Shown one piece after another: positions 50,407 to 60,705 of a stretch of DNA of 64,000 nt. The translations under genes and the position numbers were made by a program. Numbering within the stretch: position 1 is the stretch's first letter; each line of letters begins with the position of its first letter. The DNA is taken from the NCBI GenBank assembly GCA_027493875.1, contig JAOSJX010000002.1, positions 1 through 64,000 of the forward strand, read 5' to 3'. The notes beneath the pieces were generated by a model. The model did no database searches, was not told the DNA's origin, and saw only the letters and a list, made by a program, of their open reading frames with translations. The stretch is from Deltaproteobacteria bacterium. Its GTDB lineage: Bacteria; Lernaellota; Lernaellaia; JACKCT01.

Positions 50407-51600
50407 TCAGGTCCCCGCGCCGAGGGTTTCGCGAACGATTTTGATGATCTCGTCGCCATGACGGCGGCGCACCGCGCCGTGCGTCGGCAGCGTTACGAGC
50501 CCGCGCGCGATTTTTTCCGCGCCCGGGAACGGGCCGAAATCGCCGCGTACCATTTCCGCCGCCTGCGGGATTTTATGAACCGGCACCGGATACATCGTGG
50601 ACGCCCCAAGCCCCTTCGTCGTCAATCGGTAAAGCGCGGCGTCGCGGTCGCCGGCGTCCTCAAAAATCGCCGGAAACCGCAGCCACGACGATTGTATGCC
50701 GGACCGCGGCGCGGGCAAGATGAGCCCGGGCAGGCCGCGGAGCCCCGCCGTCAATTGTCCGGCCGTTTCGCGCCGCCTCGCGACAAGGGCCTCGAACTCC
50801 GGAAGAAGACGCCGCACCATGGCGGCGCGTCCCGCGTCGAGACCGCCGATCTCAAAACCCGGATCGAAAACCGACGCGCCGAGCGTCACGAACGGAAGAA
50901 GGCGGACGATCGCAAAAAAACTCGGGACGAATGGAAAGCCACGCCGCCGCGGCCGACGCGCCCGACGCGAAACGAGATCTCCGCGCCGGCGCCTGCCGGA
51001 GCTTCGTCAACATCTCCGCGACCGCGCGGGTGTGCGCGATGAGAACACCACCGCCCTGCCCGCCGACCGGCTTGCCGCGTCCGAAACTCAGCAGCGACGC
51101 GTCGCCGAAACTTCCCGCCGCGCGGCCGTCGATCATCGCTCCCATCGTCTGCGCCGCATCTTCGATAAGAAAAAATGCGGTCGCGCGCCGCCGCGCGCTC
51201 CAGGCGCGCCAAGTCAGGCGGAAAGCCGAACAGGCCGGGCGAGACGGCCGCGAAAACCTCCGGCGGCGGCGCGTCCGTTTGGTCGTGGAAATCGAAATCC
51301 AACGTCGCGGGCGACACGTCGATCGGGTACGCCAGGAGACCCGCGCGCGTAAGCGCGCTGGGCACGGAGAAACAGGTGTACGCGGGCACGATGACGCCTT
51401 TCGCGCCGCGGTCTTCGGAGAGGGCCCTGAGAAAAACCGCCAGAGCCGCGCGTCCCGAGCGAAACGACACCGCGCTCTCGCCGCCAAACCGGCCGGCGAG
51501 ATCCCGCTCCAACAACGCGGCGGCATCGCCCGCCGCGCCGAACGGTGCGGAGCGCCGCACTGAACGGAACGTACGTGCCGACCGGCGGAAGGCGGCTCAT
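50407..51600 (-). CDS. DegT/DnrJ/EryC1 family aminotransferase, frameshifted
   Basis: This is a PLP-dependent sugar aminotransferase-type protein of about 398 codons. MSRLPPVGTYVPFSAALRT starts it, with AGGAG upstream. SFRSGRAALAVFLRAL is the phosphate-binding region. IEDAAQTMGAMIDG supplies the PLP-interacting Asp, and LLSFGRGKPVGGQGGGVL holds the likely Schiff-base Lys. Frame changes lie near 51540, 51165 and 50900. It would make an amino sugar for the surface polysaccharide. Neighbours on both sides are glycan enzymes at 3-to-7-nt spacing. Confidence 0.83.
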
Positions 51601-51607
51601 GCCTCTC

Positions 51608-52634
51608 CTAAGGAAGCCGCCGCGCGAGCGGCGGCCCCAACACGCGCGTCACGGCGACTGGAAGGCGCTTCCACGCGCGAATGGCAAGTTGAAATTTCGG
51701 ATTCCCCGGATGCAGACCGGGGATCTCGTCCCGCGTGATCAGTTCATACGCCCACGGCAGCGGATGCACGGTCACACCCCAATATTTTTTTAAAATTCTG
51801 ATGTGACGATTCCGCCGTACTCCGCCCGAAGTCCACGAACGCGCAACCGGCGCCGCAGGCCTCCTCGATCGCCCGCCAGTTAAGCGCCTGCACCGGCGCG
51901 AAACGATGATGTTCGCGCGGCGTCGCCGCCCAAACGAACCACGCCGCCGGCGGATCGATGAAAAACATTTTCACGCCGACGGTCCGCCCTTCGCGCGTCG
52001 CGCGGTACACGCGCGTCTCGCCGGGGAAAACGCGAACGATCTCCTCGAAAAAGCGCCGCGGCAACACGGGCGTTCCCAAATCACGCACGTTACGCGCGTA
52101 AACCGAATAAAATTCGTCGAGATGTTCGTGGCCGGAGGCCACCGCTACCCCTTCCTTGCCGGCCTTGCGAACCTTGTTGCGAACGTTTTGGTGCAACCGC
52201 GCGAACACCGCCTCGGACCCGCCGTCGAGGGATATTTCGCTCGTTACCTTCCGATCCGAAATCGGAAGTTCGCCCGCCAACGCGTGCCGCTGACGAAACT
52301 CGATGTACTCGCACCCGAACGCCGTCGCCGACGCCGTCGCCGCGCCGATGAGCGCGGTTTCGGCCTCCGCGGTGTCCGCCGCGACACCGCCGATATTCAA
52401 GAACGGCATGCTCACCGCCATCCGCCCGAAAATTCCCGTCGATAAAAGGAAAAGAGGCAGCACGCCGGCGACGCGGTCGCCGTCGTAGGCGGCATGATAG
52501 GAGGGCGTGTGGCCGGTCGACCGCGCGATCACGTCCATCCAGCCCGCGCGATGAAAGAACGTCGCTTTTGGATTCGCGGCCACATAGGCGTCCCAGACGC
52601 CGCGCGACGCGTCCGTGAACCCCTCAACGCGCAC
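51608..52634 (-). CDS. FemAB-like acyltransferase, frameshifted
   Basis: This is a GNAT-fold FemAB-type protein of the kind found in EPS and PEP-CTERM/exosortase loci. Start GTG 52634 has GAGGAG 7 nt upstream and overlaps the Wzy stop. ANPKATFFHRAGWMDVIARSTGH and VRNKVRKAGKEGVAVASGHEHLDEFYSVYARNVRDLGTPVLPRRFFEEI are typical. The track ORF ends early; a frame change in an A/T homopolymer near 51790 (HQNFKKY) continues to WGVTVHPLPWAYELITRDEIPGL and a stop at 51608. About 342 codons. It may attach an amino-acyl group to a glycan or peptide; the substrate is unknown. Confidence 0.82.
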
Positions 52635-54060
52635 GCGCCGTCTCCTCTTCAAGCGCGTGATCGGCGCGCGAAAAGTCCTGCGCCACGCGGAGCAAGATCA
52701 TCGTCATCGCGGAAAGGATATAGATGTGCGGATAATATAAAACCGATAAAAACGCGCCCGAAACCAGCAGGCCGACGAGCCCGGTCGTCAGCGCGTCGCC
52801 GAAAAAATGTATCTCTTTCTGCGTCTGCGGATCTTTGAGCGCGTATTGATGAACGCGTCTCTGGTCGCGGAACATCAGGAAAAATAATCCCAGCAACAGA
52901 CCGAATCCCGTCACGCCGAGTTCGGAGAACGTCTGAACGTAAAGGCTATGCGCCTCGCGCCAGTTGGCCGCGACGGCGTCGAAAGGTTTGTACTTTCGCC
53001 CGTACGCATCGGAAAACGCGCCCGCGCCGACGCCCAGCAGCGGCCGGTCCTTCAACATTCTCAGCCCGGCGCCCCAGGCGTCCAAGCGGCCGAGCGCGCT
53101 TTCGTCCTCCTCGTAGTCCTGAATGCCGCCCATGCGGTCGGTGAACGTCTTCGGGGCGAGCGCAACGATCGTCAAGCCGCCGATGACGGAAACGACGACG
53201 GCGATCGTGATGCCTTTGACCCATTGCCGCGTGCGGAGCATGTAGAAAAAAGTACGTCATGCCGAAGACCGCGATGGTGCCGAGGAATCCGCCGCGGCTG
53301 TACGTCGCGACGACGGACGCAACGAACGACACGATGACGAACAACGAGAGAAATTTAATCTTCCAGCTTCGGGTGGACATGAATTGAAATATCGCGATCG
53401 GCAGCATGGTGTTCAGCGCGAGCGCGAAATCGTTGCCGTCGCCGAGAAACCCGCCGGACATGCCGCCGGAGCCGCCGTTGTCAACCACTTTTTGCCCGGT
53501 CGCCCACTAGCTGAAATTCATGGACGCCAGATACGACAACGACAACAGGATCGACCACGCCATGATTTTGAGCTTTTGAAATCGTCCACGATGTGCACCA
53601 CGAGCACCACCATCAGCAGAATGCGCGCCATCTCCTGAAATTTCGCGAGCGACGCCGACCGGTAGAACGAATCGACGATGGACAGACCGATCAGACCGAG
53701 CAGCGTGATGATGAAGATCAATTGCGCGTTGCGCAGAACGCGCAGCGTCCGAAAAACCAGGACGCGAAGCAGAAACGCGCCGCCCATCAGCGCCACGATG
53801 AGCAGAATGAGCCGAAGCTTGTCGAGAAAGGGGTAGACGTCTCCGGGACGCAGATAGAGAAGCATGTAGTAAATCGGGACGCACGCGAACGGGAAGCTGA
53901 TCAGAAAGTAGGCGGCCGCCAGGCCCGCGAGGCCCGCGACGATAAACAGGCCGTTCACCTTCAACATCGCCGCGCCCAGAACCGCGCACAGGAGGGCGAG
54001 CATGGCGATGGCGGCGGGCCGGTTCCGGCCCAGGCTGGCGAACGCGTCGGAAATCGGCAT
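52624..54060 (-). CDS. O-antigen ligase/polymerase (Wzy-like) membrane protein, frameshifted
   Basis: This polytopic protein starts at ATG 54060 with GAGGAA 9 nt upstream. Multiple helices (FASLGRNRPAAIAMLALLCAVLGAAM, LISFPFACVPIYYMLLYLRPG) precede the ligase-type segment GGFLGDGNDFALALNTMLPIAIF, YSRGGFLGTIAVFGMTYFF and the periplasmic loop GRLDAWGAGLRMLKDRPLLGVGAGAFSDAYGRKYKP, characteristic of Wzy/WaaL. Frame changes lie near 53580 and 53247 (T6 run). One in-frame TAG occurs at 53507-53509, where TAC would read Tyr. About 478 codons. It polymerises or ligates surface glycan units. Confidence 0.8.
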
Positions 54061-54074
54061 CGGGCGCGGTTCCT

Positions 54075-55502
54075 CTAGGCGGTCTTTCGCTTGATGATAC
54101 TGCGCGCGGTGGCCACGATAAAAGGCTCCCGCGCCGCGCCCGTGATCCACGCGCCCGCCGCGTAAACGACGATGCCCAAGGGGATGACGGCATAGAGCGG
54201 CCACGCGCGGCCCCACCAGACCGCGCCTCCCATGATGAGCGCCGAGAGGAAAACCCCCGGATGCGCGAGGCGCGGCGTGATCGGCATGATCTCGCGGTGG
54301 ACGGGTACGATCAAAACGCAGATGTAAATCGATTCGCTGATGACCGTCGCCAGCGCGGCGCCGAAATAATCGTACGTCGGAATCAGCACGAAATTGGCCG
54401 CGATGTTCGCGATCAGCGCGGAGATATTCGCGCGGAGCACGACGTTCAACCGTTCGCGCGCCGTCATGGCCCACGAAAGTCCCATCGTCAGAAACCACAA
54501 CAGCAGGCACGACGAAAGCAAGGCCAGCGTCGGCGCCGAGCGCGTGTACTCCGAGCCGAACACCAGTTCGATCGCCGGAACGGAAAGGATGGCCATGCCC
54601 ACGCCCGCGGGGACGCCGATCAAAAAGAAAAGGCGCATCGCTTTCTGAAGCATGTCCGCGTCCGTCCCCGCGACCTTGGCACGCGATAACGCGGGGAAGA
54701 GCGCGCGGGTACACATGGTCGGCAATACCAGCAACAGTTCGAACAACGTGTACGCCGAGCCGTAGTAGCCGACGCTGACCTCGTCGCGCAGTTTAGAGAG
54801 CATGATCATGTCCACACGGAATGCGACGGTCCACACCATGCCGATCACGAGGTAAGGCAACGCCTCGCGGAGGTAAGCCTTCCACGCCGTGACGGCGAAG
54901 CGGGGAACCGCGCGGACGAAGAAACGCGCCGTGACGGTCTCGAACATCAGCCAGCCGACCACGTAGTGCGTCAGGTACGCGCCGATGATGCCGTAGAGTC
55001 CCCACCCCTTCCAAAGGGCGACGGCCACGCCGGCGAGCAGCACGACGCTGCGCCCGAAATCCGCGATCGCCCCGACTTCCATGCGTTGTTTGCCGTCGTA
55101 GAACGCGCCGTGCGTTCCGGACAGAGCTTCCGCCGGAATGGCGAGCGCCATCATGACGATCGCGTAGAACGTGTGGGAGCGATAGCCGAAGAGGGCCGCG
55201 GCGATCGCCGTCAAGACGAAAACGGCGAAACCCAAGACAATTTTCAGCCCTTGGATTTCGCCCAGCAGCTTGCGTTCATCCTCGCGGCCCGTGGCGACGC
55301 GGCGGGTCAGCATCGGCGTGATGCCGAACTGCGCGAGAACGAGAAAAATCACGAGAAAAGAACCGGCCAAGCGAAAGACGCCGAATTCCTCGACGCCGAG
55401 CGCGCGGGCGATCAGCGCGTAGATGACAAACGCCATCCCCCGCCGAACCGCTTCCGAGCCGATGAGGATGAGCGAATTGAGGCCGACGCGCGCGCCGCTC
55501 AC
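54075..55502 (-). CDS. polysaccharide flippase, Wzx/MATE-like
   Basis: This intact 475-aa protein has twelve to fourteen membrane helices and the RGMAFVIYALIARALGVEEFGVFRLAGSF start typical of the oligosaccharide flippase (MVIN/Wzx) family. GVGMAILSVPAIELVFGSEYTRSAPTLALL is the usual mid-protein signature. The GTG start overlaps the GT4 stop (GTGA). It probably moves lipid-linked glycan repeat units across the inner membrane. The clean frame among broken neighbours is notable. Confidence 0.88.
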   Translation of the reverse strand: MSGARVGLNSLILIGSEAVRRGMAFVIYALIARALGVEEFGVFRLAGSFLVIFLVLAQFGITPMLTRRVATGREDERKLLGEIQGLKIVLGFAVFVLTAIAAALFGYRSHTFYAIVMMALAIPAEALSGTHGAFYDGKQRMEVGAIADFGRSVVLLAGVAVALWKGWGLYGIIGAYLTHYVVGWLMFETVTARFFVRAVPRFAVTAWKAYLREALPYLVIGMVWTVAFRVDMIMLSKLRDEVSVGYYGSAYTLFELLLVLPTMCTRALFPALSRAKVAGTDADMLQKAMRLFFLIGVPAGVGMAILSVPAIELVFGSEYTRSAPTLALLSSCLLLWFLTMGLSWAMTARERLNVVLRANISALIANIAANFVLIPTYDYFGAALATVISESIYICVLIVPVHREIMPITPRLAHPGVFLSALIMGGAVWWGRAWPLYAVIPLGIVVYAAGAWITGAAREPFIVATARSIIKRKTA

Positions 55503-56605
55503 AAAACTTCCTCATACAGAGCCGTGTAACGTTCGACCATGCGTTCCACGCTGAACCTCTCGCGGTAAACGGCCTCGCCTTCCCGTCCCATCGCACGGGC
55601 TTTCAACGGGTCGGCGGCCATGCCCGCCATGGCCTCGGCGAGCGCGGCGGCGTCGCCGGGTGGAACGAGCTGGCCGTTTCGGTGATGCTCGACGGCGGTC
55701 GGAATGTCGCCCACCTGCGTGGAAATCACGGGCAGACCGGCGCTCATTCCCTCAAGAACGGACATCGGCAGACCTTCCCAACGACTTGAAAGGACAAGGG
55801 CATTCGCCGCGCGGTAAAAAAAGGCCGACGTCCAGCCGCTTCCCCGTGACGGTCACGAGCCCTTTCAAAGCGGTATCGGCCGCCCGCCGGCGCAGATCCT
55901 CTTCCAAACTTCCTTTTCCGACGAGGAGAATGCGTGCGTCGAGGCCGCGCTCGGCCAGCAAATGCGCGGCTTGGAAGAGCACGTCCAGACTTTTTGGGCC
56001 TCATAGCGAGCCACGCAGAGAAAAACGAACGACCGGTCGTCGATCCGGAATTCGTCGCGAAGCGCGCGCAGCCGGTCCGGCGGCGCGTCCGCAATCGGCG
56101 CCACGCCGTTGGGAATGACGCGAATCCGTTCGGGCGGAATCCATAGATGTTTGGAAAGGCGCGTCCGATTCTCCTCGCTGACCGACACGACCGTCACGGC
56201 GTGGGAAAGGGCCCATTCGATCGCGCGCACGCGGAAGCGATCCGCATAGGGACGTGAATGGTCCGTCACCACCACGGGGCCGATCCGCCCGGCCAGGGCC
56301 GCCAGGGTTCCGGTGAACCACGGGCCGGAATTGTGCGCGTGCACAAGAGATACGCCTTTTTCCTTGAGAAACCGGGCGAGCCGTCGGAATAGGAAAGGCG
56401 CTTTTCCTTCACGTTTCCCGAGCGCCAGCACCTCGACACCCTCGCGCTGCGCCCAATCCGCGTAATCGCCGCGAATCGTCAGGCAGATAATGAGCGGCCG
56501 GTAACGGTGCCTCGGAAGTCCCGCGGCGAGCTGGACGGCCACGCGCTCCATGCCGCCGACCTCCAGGCTGTGAACCACCTGCGCGACGCCGATCGGCTCG
56601 CTCAT
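55499..56605 (-). CDS. GT4 family glycosyltransferase, frameshifted
   Basis: This is a GT-B fold glycosyltransferase. VAQVVHSLEVGGMERVAVQLAAGL is the N-terminal Rossmann start, LVHAHNSGPWFTGTLAAL the middle of the first domain, RIRVIPNGV the hinge and RFVFLCVARYEAQK the start of the second domain. Frame changes lie near 55990 and in a T7 run near 55818 (one T too many; VGLFYRAANALVLSSRWEGLPMSVLEGMSAGLPVIST results, with the E-x7-E motif). About 368 codons. It is the first gene of the minus-strand polysaccharide operon. Confidence 0.86.
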
Positions 56606-56722
56606 TTCGTCTGTCCCGGGTGCAAGGCGGCGGCATTCTACAAGAAAGGTCCGACCCGCGCCACGAAATCAGGACAAACCGCTCCCCTACGGTCGCTCAT
56701 CCGATTTCCTCCCCCATCCTTA

Positions 56723-56752
56723 TTGACAATCGTCCCCGCGAAGGCTTATGTA
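56723..56752 (+). promoter_or_regulatory. sigma-70-like promoter
   Basis: TTGACA (56723-56728) is a perfect -35 box. TATGTA (56747-56752) follows at an 18-nt spacer. It lies 38 bp before the start of the lipoprotein gene that opens the plus-strand operon. Confidence 0.5.
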
Positions 56753-56790
56753 AGTGCCTTGAAAGTCCAATATATTTCAAGAGGTTTGGT

Positions 56791-57307
56791 ATGAGCCTCC
56801 CCTTTCGCGCCCTCGCTCTTTGTCTCGTTTTGCTGGTTCCGCCGGCGCTGTCATGCGCCCCGACGGACGAGGATCAGGGCGGCTCCGAATCCGACGCCGT
56901 GGCCGTCAACATCGTGGTGGATCACGACAATTACCTCGGCTTTTTCGGTGGACCGCATCATCGGCGATATCTGGTTCTCGGACTCGGTCGGCATCATCGG
57001 CACGCCGGTGGACGTGGTCGTTCAGGTCAAGGAGCAGGATTTCGCGCGGTTCAGCGACGAATTGGTGGTCGGAACCATCACGCTGCGAAACCCGGAAATC
57101 ACGAAAGGCGGCCAGGATGTCATCGAGTTCACCCTCGACAGCCGGCGCGAGGAATTCGATTTCGTCGTGCCGCAGGTCGAAACGGTGCCGGCCGTGCTGA
57201 CCTATGACGTCCTTCTTTATGTGGAAAATCCGGGCGATGCCAACGAGTATTTCGAGGCGTCGCTCGTGTATCAGTTCCTCGTGAATCAAGGAACGCCCGC
57301 CACCTGA
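56791..57307 (+). CDS. small lipoprotein, unknown function, frameshifted
   Basis: The signal MSLPFRALALCLVLLVPPALSC has a lipobox, and GAGG lies just upstream of the ATG. The mature part begins with an acidic stretch and VAVNIVVDHDNYLGF. A T5 run near 56945 has one T too many; the corrected frame reads GFSVDRIIGDIWFSDSVGIIGTPVDVVVQVKEQDFARFSDELVVGTITLRN and ends YQFLVNQGTPAT. It is beta-rich, about 172 codons, and no family is recognised. It opens the plus-strand glycan operon. Confidence 0.65.
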
Positions 57308-57336
57308 TCGGCTCGCCGAGGCCGCGGAGATTGCCA

Positions 57337-58268
57337 GTGGCCCGTCTTTCCGCCGTCGTCCCGTGTTTCAATGAGGAAGGCTCGCTGCCGTCGCTGACGG
57401 AAAAGCTGACGGCCGCCCTCGAAGCGACGGGCCGTGAATTCGAGATCGTTTTCGTCGACGACGGCAGCACCGACGGCAGTTTCGGCGTCATCCAACGCGC
57501 GTGTCATCGCGACAAGCGGATCAAGGCCGTCCGTTTCCGGCGCAATTTCGGAAAGAGCGCGGCGCTCATGGCCGGATTCGAGGAGACGTCGGGAGACGTC
57601 GTCATCACCCTCGACGCCGATCTCCAGGACGACCCCGACGAAATCCCCAACTTTTGGCGCGTCTGGACGAGGGGTACGACCTCGTCACGGGGTGGAAAAA
57701 GGACCGCCACGATCCGCTTGAGAAAAAAATCCCTTCGCGGTTTTTCAACGGCATCACGGCGCGCCTCACCGGCATTCCGATCCACGATTTCAACTGCGGA
57801 TTCAAGGCTTACCGGCGCGAGGTCTTGGACGAAATCGAGATTTACGGCGACCTTCACCGCTACATTCCCGTCCTCGCGCATCAAAAAGGATTCCGCATCG
57901 GGGAACTCGCCGTGCGACATCATCCGCGACGGCACGGCCGCTCGAAGTACGGTGTGGAACGCTACCTGCGCGGCGCGTCGGATCTCGTGACGATTCTTTT
58001 TCTGACGCGTTTCTTCCAACGCCCCGGCCATCTTTTCGGCGGCGGCGGCATCTTCTTCGGCTCGATCGGATTTCTGATCTGCCTCTACATGAGCTTCCTC
58101 TGGTTCATCGGCGAGCGGCCCATCGGCAACCGTCCGCTCCTTCTGCTCGGCATTCTCCTTCTCATCACGGGCGTCCAGTTCGTCTCGATCGGCCTCCTCG
58201 GCGAGATGCTCGCCAAAAACGCCTCGCGCCGCAGCCGCGCGTATTCGGTCCAAGAGAAAATTTCATGA
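57337..58268 (+). CDS. polyprenyl-phosphate sugar transferase (GT2, DPM1/GtrB-like), frameshifted
   Basis: This GT2 enzyme joins a nucleotide sugar to polyprenyl phosphate on the cytoplasmic side. SAVVPCFNEEGSLPSL, IVFVDDGSTDGSF, ITLDADLQDDPDEIP and HDFNCGFKAYRREV are the family blocks. A frame change near 57658 (IPNLLARLDEGYDLVTGWKKDRHD) joins two ORFs. Two C-terminal helices follow (GGIFFGSIGFLICLYM, LLLLGILLLITGVQFVSIGLLGEM). A GTG start at 57337 has GGAG 8 nt upstream. The product would feed the GT39-like enzyme downstream. The stop overlaps the next start by ATGA. Confidence 0.86.
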
Positions 58269-59192
58269 AGAACCGGCCGTGGATCGCGGCGCTGCGCTGG
58301 ATCGCCGCGCTCGGCATCCTGGCGTTTCTTGTCGCGGCGCTCGCGGGGCAGTGGGACGCGCTCGATGCGCGGCGGATTCACATCCATCCCGGATTTTTTT
58401 CTCATCGCCGTGGTGTGGAATCTCGTATTTTTTTCAGCTTCAGGCGGCGGTCTTCACGCGCGTTCTGGCGCGCCGGGGACACGCGCTTCCGCTCACCAAA
58501 TCCTTCGCCGCGTGGTCGGCCTCGCAGGTCGCCAAATACGTTCCCGGAAAAGTCATGCTGCCCATCGTCCGCATCGGATTGTGCGAACGCGCCGGCGCGC
58601 CGAAATCGGCGACCGTTCTCGCGCTGTATGTCGAGATCGTTTTTGATGATCGCGACGAGCGCCATCGTGTTCGTCACGCTGGCCGGTTCCGTCTCGCGCG
58701 AAGTTGCGGGATTCGATTGGCCTCCCTATTTGCCGGCGCTCATCGCCCTGGCGGGGGTCATCGCGCTGCATCCGCGCGTCCTTGGCGGCGCCGTCAATCT
58801 CGCCCGCCGGACCGCCAAAAAAAGAATCGATCGATCTTAATCTCGGATACGGCGTCTTGATCGGCTCCGCCGCGCTCCTGGCCGCGGGCTGGCTGGCGCA
58901 CGCCTTTGCCGCGATCGCCACCGTCCGCGCCGTCGGCGTCACGCCGACGGCCGGCCTGGCGCCGCACGCCTCGCTTTTTCGCGCTGGCCTGGTTGGTCGG
59001 TTTTCTCTCGTTCTCACGCCCGGCGGCCTCGGCGTCCGCGAAGGCGTCCTCGCCGTTGTTCTCGCGCCGATGTATCCGTCCGGCATCGCCATCGCCGTCG
59101 CCCTCGTCGCGCGCCTCGCGTGGATGGCGGCGGAAGGCGTTATGGCCGCGGTTTTCTTTCCGTTTCGGCCCAAGGCGGAGGCCGGCGCATGA
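58265..59192 (+). CDS. lysylphosphatidylglycerol-synthase-type flippase-like membrane protein, frameshifted
   Basis: This UPF0104/LPG_synthase_TM family protein of about 308 codons starts at an ATGA overlap. Several frame changes are needed (58397 in a T8 run, 58440, 58650, 58820, 58975). The corrected text includes WIAALGILAFLVAALAGQWDALD, FAAWSASQVAKYVPGKVMLPIVRI (signature KYVPGK), SAIVFVTLAG, and near the end LVLTPGGLGVREGVLAVVLAPMYP (signature PGGLGVREG). Members are thought to move lipids or lipid-linked sugars. Position between two polyprenyl-sugar enzymes supports that. Confidence 0.78.
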
Positions 59193-60705
59193 GCCTCGTC
59201 GAACGCCTGGCCGCACCGGCCGCCGCGCGCCGCGCCCTCTTGCTCATCACCCTCGCCGCCGTCGTCGTGCGTTTGCCGTATCTCACGGCCCCGATCGCCG
59301 ACCGGCACTCCTGGAACCAATGCTCCACGGCCACCGTCATCCGAAATTTCGCGACCGGCGGTTTCGACCTTCTCCATCCCGAGTGGGATGTTCTCGATCC
59401 CGGCCCGCCGGCGCGCAACATCGAGGCCGAGGAGGCGCCGATCTACTCCGGCGTTTCCGCTTTCCTCTACGTTCTGTTCGGGGCATCGCACGCGTGGCCG
59501 CGCCTCCTCTCGATTCTCGCGATGGCCGTCGGCGGCTTTTTTCTGTTCCGTTTGGCCGGACGCCTCTTCGATCCCGCCGCCGCGGTCGCCGCGGTTTTTC
59601 TATGGCACTTCTCCCCCTATCCCTGGTACTTCGGACGCACCATCATGTCCGACCCCTGGATGCTCGCCTCCGGCGTGGCGGCGGCGGACTACTTTCACCG
59701 ATGGCTCCAGGACGACCGCACGCGGGACCTCGCCTTGGCCGGCCTTTGGACCTGCCTCGCCGGATTGTTCAAAGCCTTCGCGCTGCACATCGGCGTTCTG
59801 TTCGCGCTGGCGCTGCTGGCCCGACGCGGCCCGCGCGGTGTTCTCGACAAGCGCTTGCTCTGGTTCGCCGCGCTGTGCCTCGTGTTGCCCGTCGCGTGGA
59901 TCGCCTACGCCGCGAAAATCGGCAGCCTCGGCAATGTCCTGACAAAACCCGGCGATGCCGTCGTCGCGGCGCCGCATCTTTGGGGCGACCCGGCGCTTCT
60001 TCTGACGCCGAAATTCTGGCTGAAAATTCAGTCGCGCGTTTTTGACCGCGCCATGACGCCGCTCGCGACCGCCCTCGTGGTGGCGGCTTTCTGGTTCGCC
60101 GACGTCCGCCGTAAAACGCATTATCCTCTCTTCTGGCTCGTCGCGGCGCTGGTCTATGTGGCCATTGTCCGGTCGGGAAATTACGAGCACAACTATTACC
60201 AGCTTCCCTTCGTCCCCGGCTTCGTCCTGATCGCGGGCGCCGGGGCCGCGGAACTCGTGCGCCGCGCCAGAACGCGCCTTGACCCGGACCGCGCGCTGAT
60301 CGGCGGCGCGCTGGCGTTTCTCGCGCTGTCGCTCGTCTACGTCCGTGCCGAATACCGCCAGGATTTGAGCAGCGTCCGGGCCGCGGAGATCGCCGCCGAG
60401 GTCACGCGGCCGGACGATCTGCTGCTCGTTCTCGACCCCGGCGCCACCAGAAAAATCAGGTGCTCTACCACGCCGGCCGGCGCGGCTGGCATGTCCGCCG
60501 TCTTGACGCTGAAATCGTGGAGCAGTACAGGCGTTGGGGCGCGGACGCGGTTGTCTTGTGTTTGTCGGACGATCAGCGCGCCCTGGGCGCGGACGTCATC
60601 CCTTATTTGCGGGCGAAATACCGATGGATGAAAAGCGGCGCCGCGGCCGGCGATGGCCGGGCGCATCTCATTCAAGTCTACTCGCTGGCCGATGGACCGT
60701 CCTGA
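59189..60705 (+). CDS. GT39-like polyprenyl-sugar-dependent glycosyltransferase, frameshifted
   Basis: This polytopic protein of about 505 codons starts at an ATGA overlap with GGAG upstream. VVVRLPYLTAPIADRHSWNQCSTA holds the first helix and the following acidic/His loop typical of PMT/ArnT-like enzymes. YPWYFGRTIMSDPWMLASG and KIGSLGNVL are later loops. Multiple helices follow. One frame change near 60448 leads to NQVLYHAGRRGWHVRRLD and a stop at 60705. It likely transfers a sugar from polyprenyl phosphate to a glycan or protein in the periplasm. Confidence 0.8.
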
